A stretch of DNA of 64,000 nt from Spodoptera frugiperda (taxonomy: Eukaryota; Arthropoda; Insecta; Lepidoptera; Noctuidae): positions 9,052,001 through 9,116,000 of the forward strand of contig NC_064212.1 of NCBI RefSeq assembly GCF_023101765.2, read 5' to 3'. Below are positions 63,838-64,000 of the stretch, piece by piece. How positions within the stretch are numbered: the stretch's first letter is position 1; every line of letters begins with the position of its first letter. Under the pieces are notes generated by a model that did not search any database, was not told the DNA's origin, and was given only the letters and a program-made list of their open reading frames with translations. Made by a program: the position numbers and the translations under genes.

Positions 63838-64000
63838 AAACCAATTATTGTCGAGATTTTGAGTAAAATAATATGGGCAGGATTTATAATTTCGAAAACA
63901 ATGAGAATCCGGAAACATGCATGCAGGCAACGCAACATTTAGAGTGGTGTGGCTTGTGGCTGTTTTGTAAATTCGTACAAAACTTAACGGTAACACAACC

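Noticed and set aside
63696..63996. Open frames over the terminal element
   Set aside because: They cross the inverted repeats of a MITE-like element and show no domain.

Overview
The window looks like nuclear DNA of a moth or butterfly (Lepidoptera), probably a noctuoid moth. Genes are split by short GT/AG introns. The proteins are clearly animal (mind bomb, Cables, axonemal proteins, neuroguidin). The repeats are tRNA-derived SINEs and short non-autonomous elements of kinds I know from lepidopteran genomes. The order is inferred from these and not proven. No prokaryotic, CRISPR or viral gene was seen.

Layout. From 1 to 44.7 kb the window is dominated by one minus-strand gene, the E3 ubiquitin ligase mind bomb (mib1 type). 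Ten coding exons lie between 44699 and 38711. A 27.9-kb intron follows, and then an ankyrin exon at 10664-10815. That exon sits in a segment present twice: 9074-13396 and 1-4231. The left copy runs straight into a 100-N assembly gap (4232-4331). The RING-finger 3' part of mib1 lies beyond the left edge. The large intron is AT-rich, with GC-rich blocks and several pairs of diverged noncoding modules. I found no credible gene nested in it.

Head-to-head with mib1 (about 640 bp between start codons) is the plus-strand gene Cables (45342-49141), which encodes a cyclin-box adaptor. It may carry a 36-nt optional microexon. Next, all on the plus strand, come a small unrecognised secreted protein with an acidic middle and a basic tail (51967-52793), the axonemal radial-spoke protein RSPH10B (53601-58062, eight exons, 802 aa) and a likely CFAP95/C9orf135 homologue (59339-60815, three exons, 221 aa). 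The minus-strand ribosome-biogenesis/translation factor neuroguidin (63334-62274) converges on CFAP95. A compact 161-bp MITE-like element closes the window.

How the genes relate. mib1 (Notch ligand endocytosis) and Cables share an upstream interval that probably holds both promoters. RSPH10B and CFAP95 are neighbouring axoneme genes, which fits sperm-flagellum expression. Repeats between and inside the genes include two SINE insertions with perfect 12- and 13-bp target-site duplications, and a CGTAGC-rich minisatellite at 58.5-58.9 kb. All exon chains were built by hand by checking splice sites and reading-frame phase. Products were recognised from memory of the families, with no database search.
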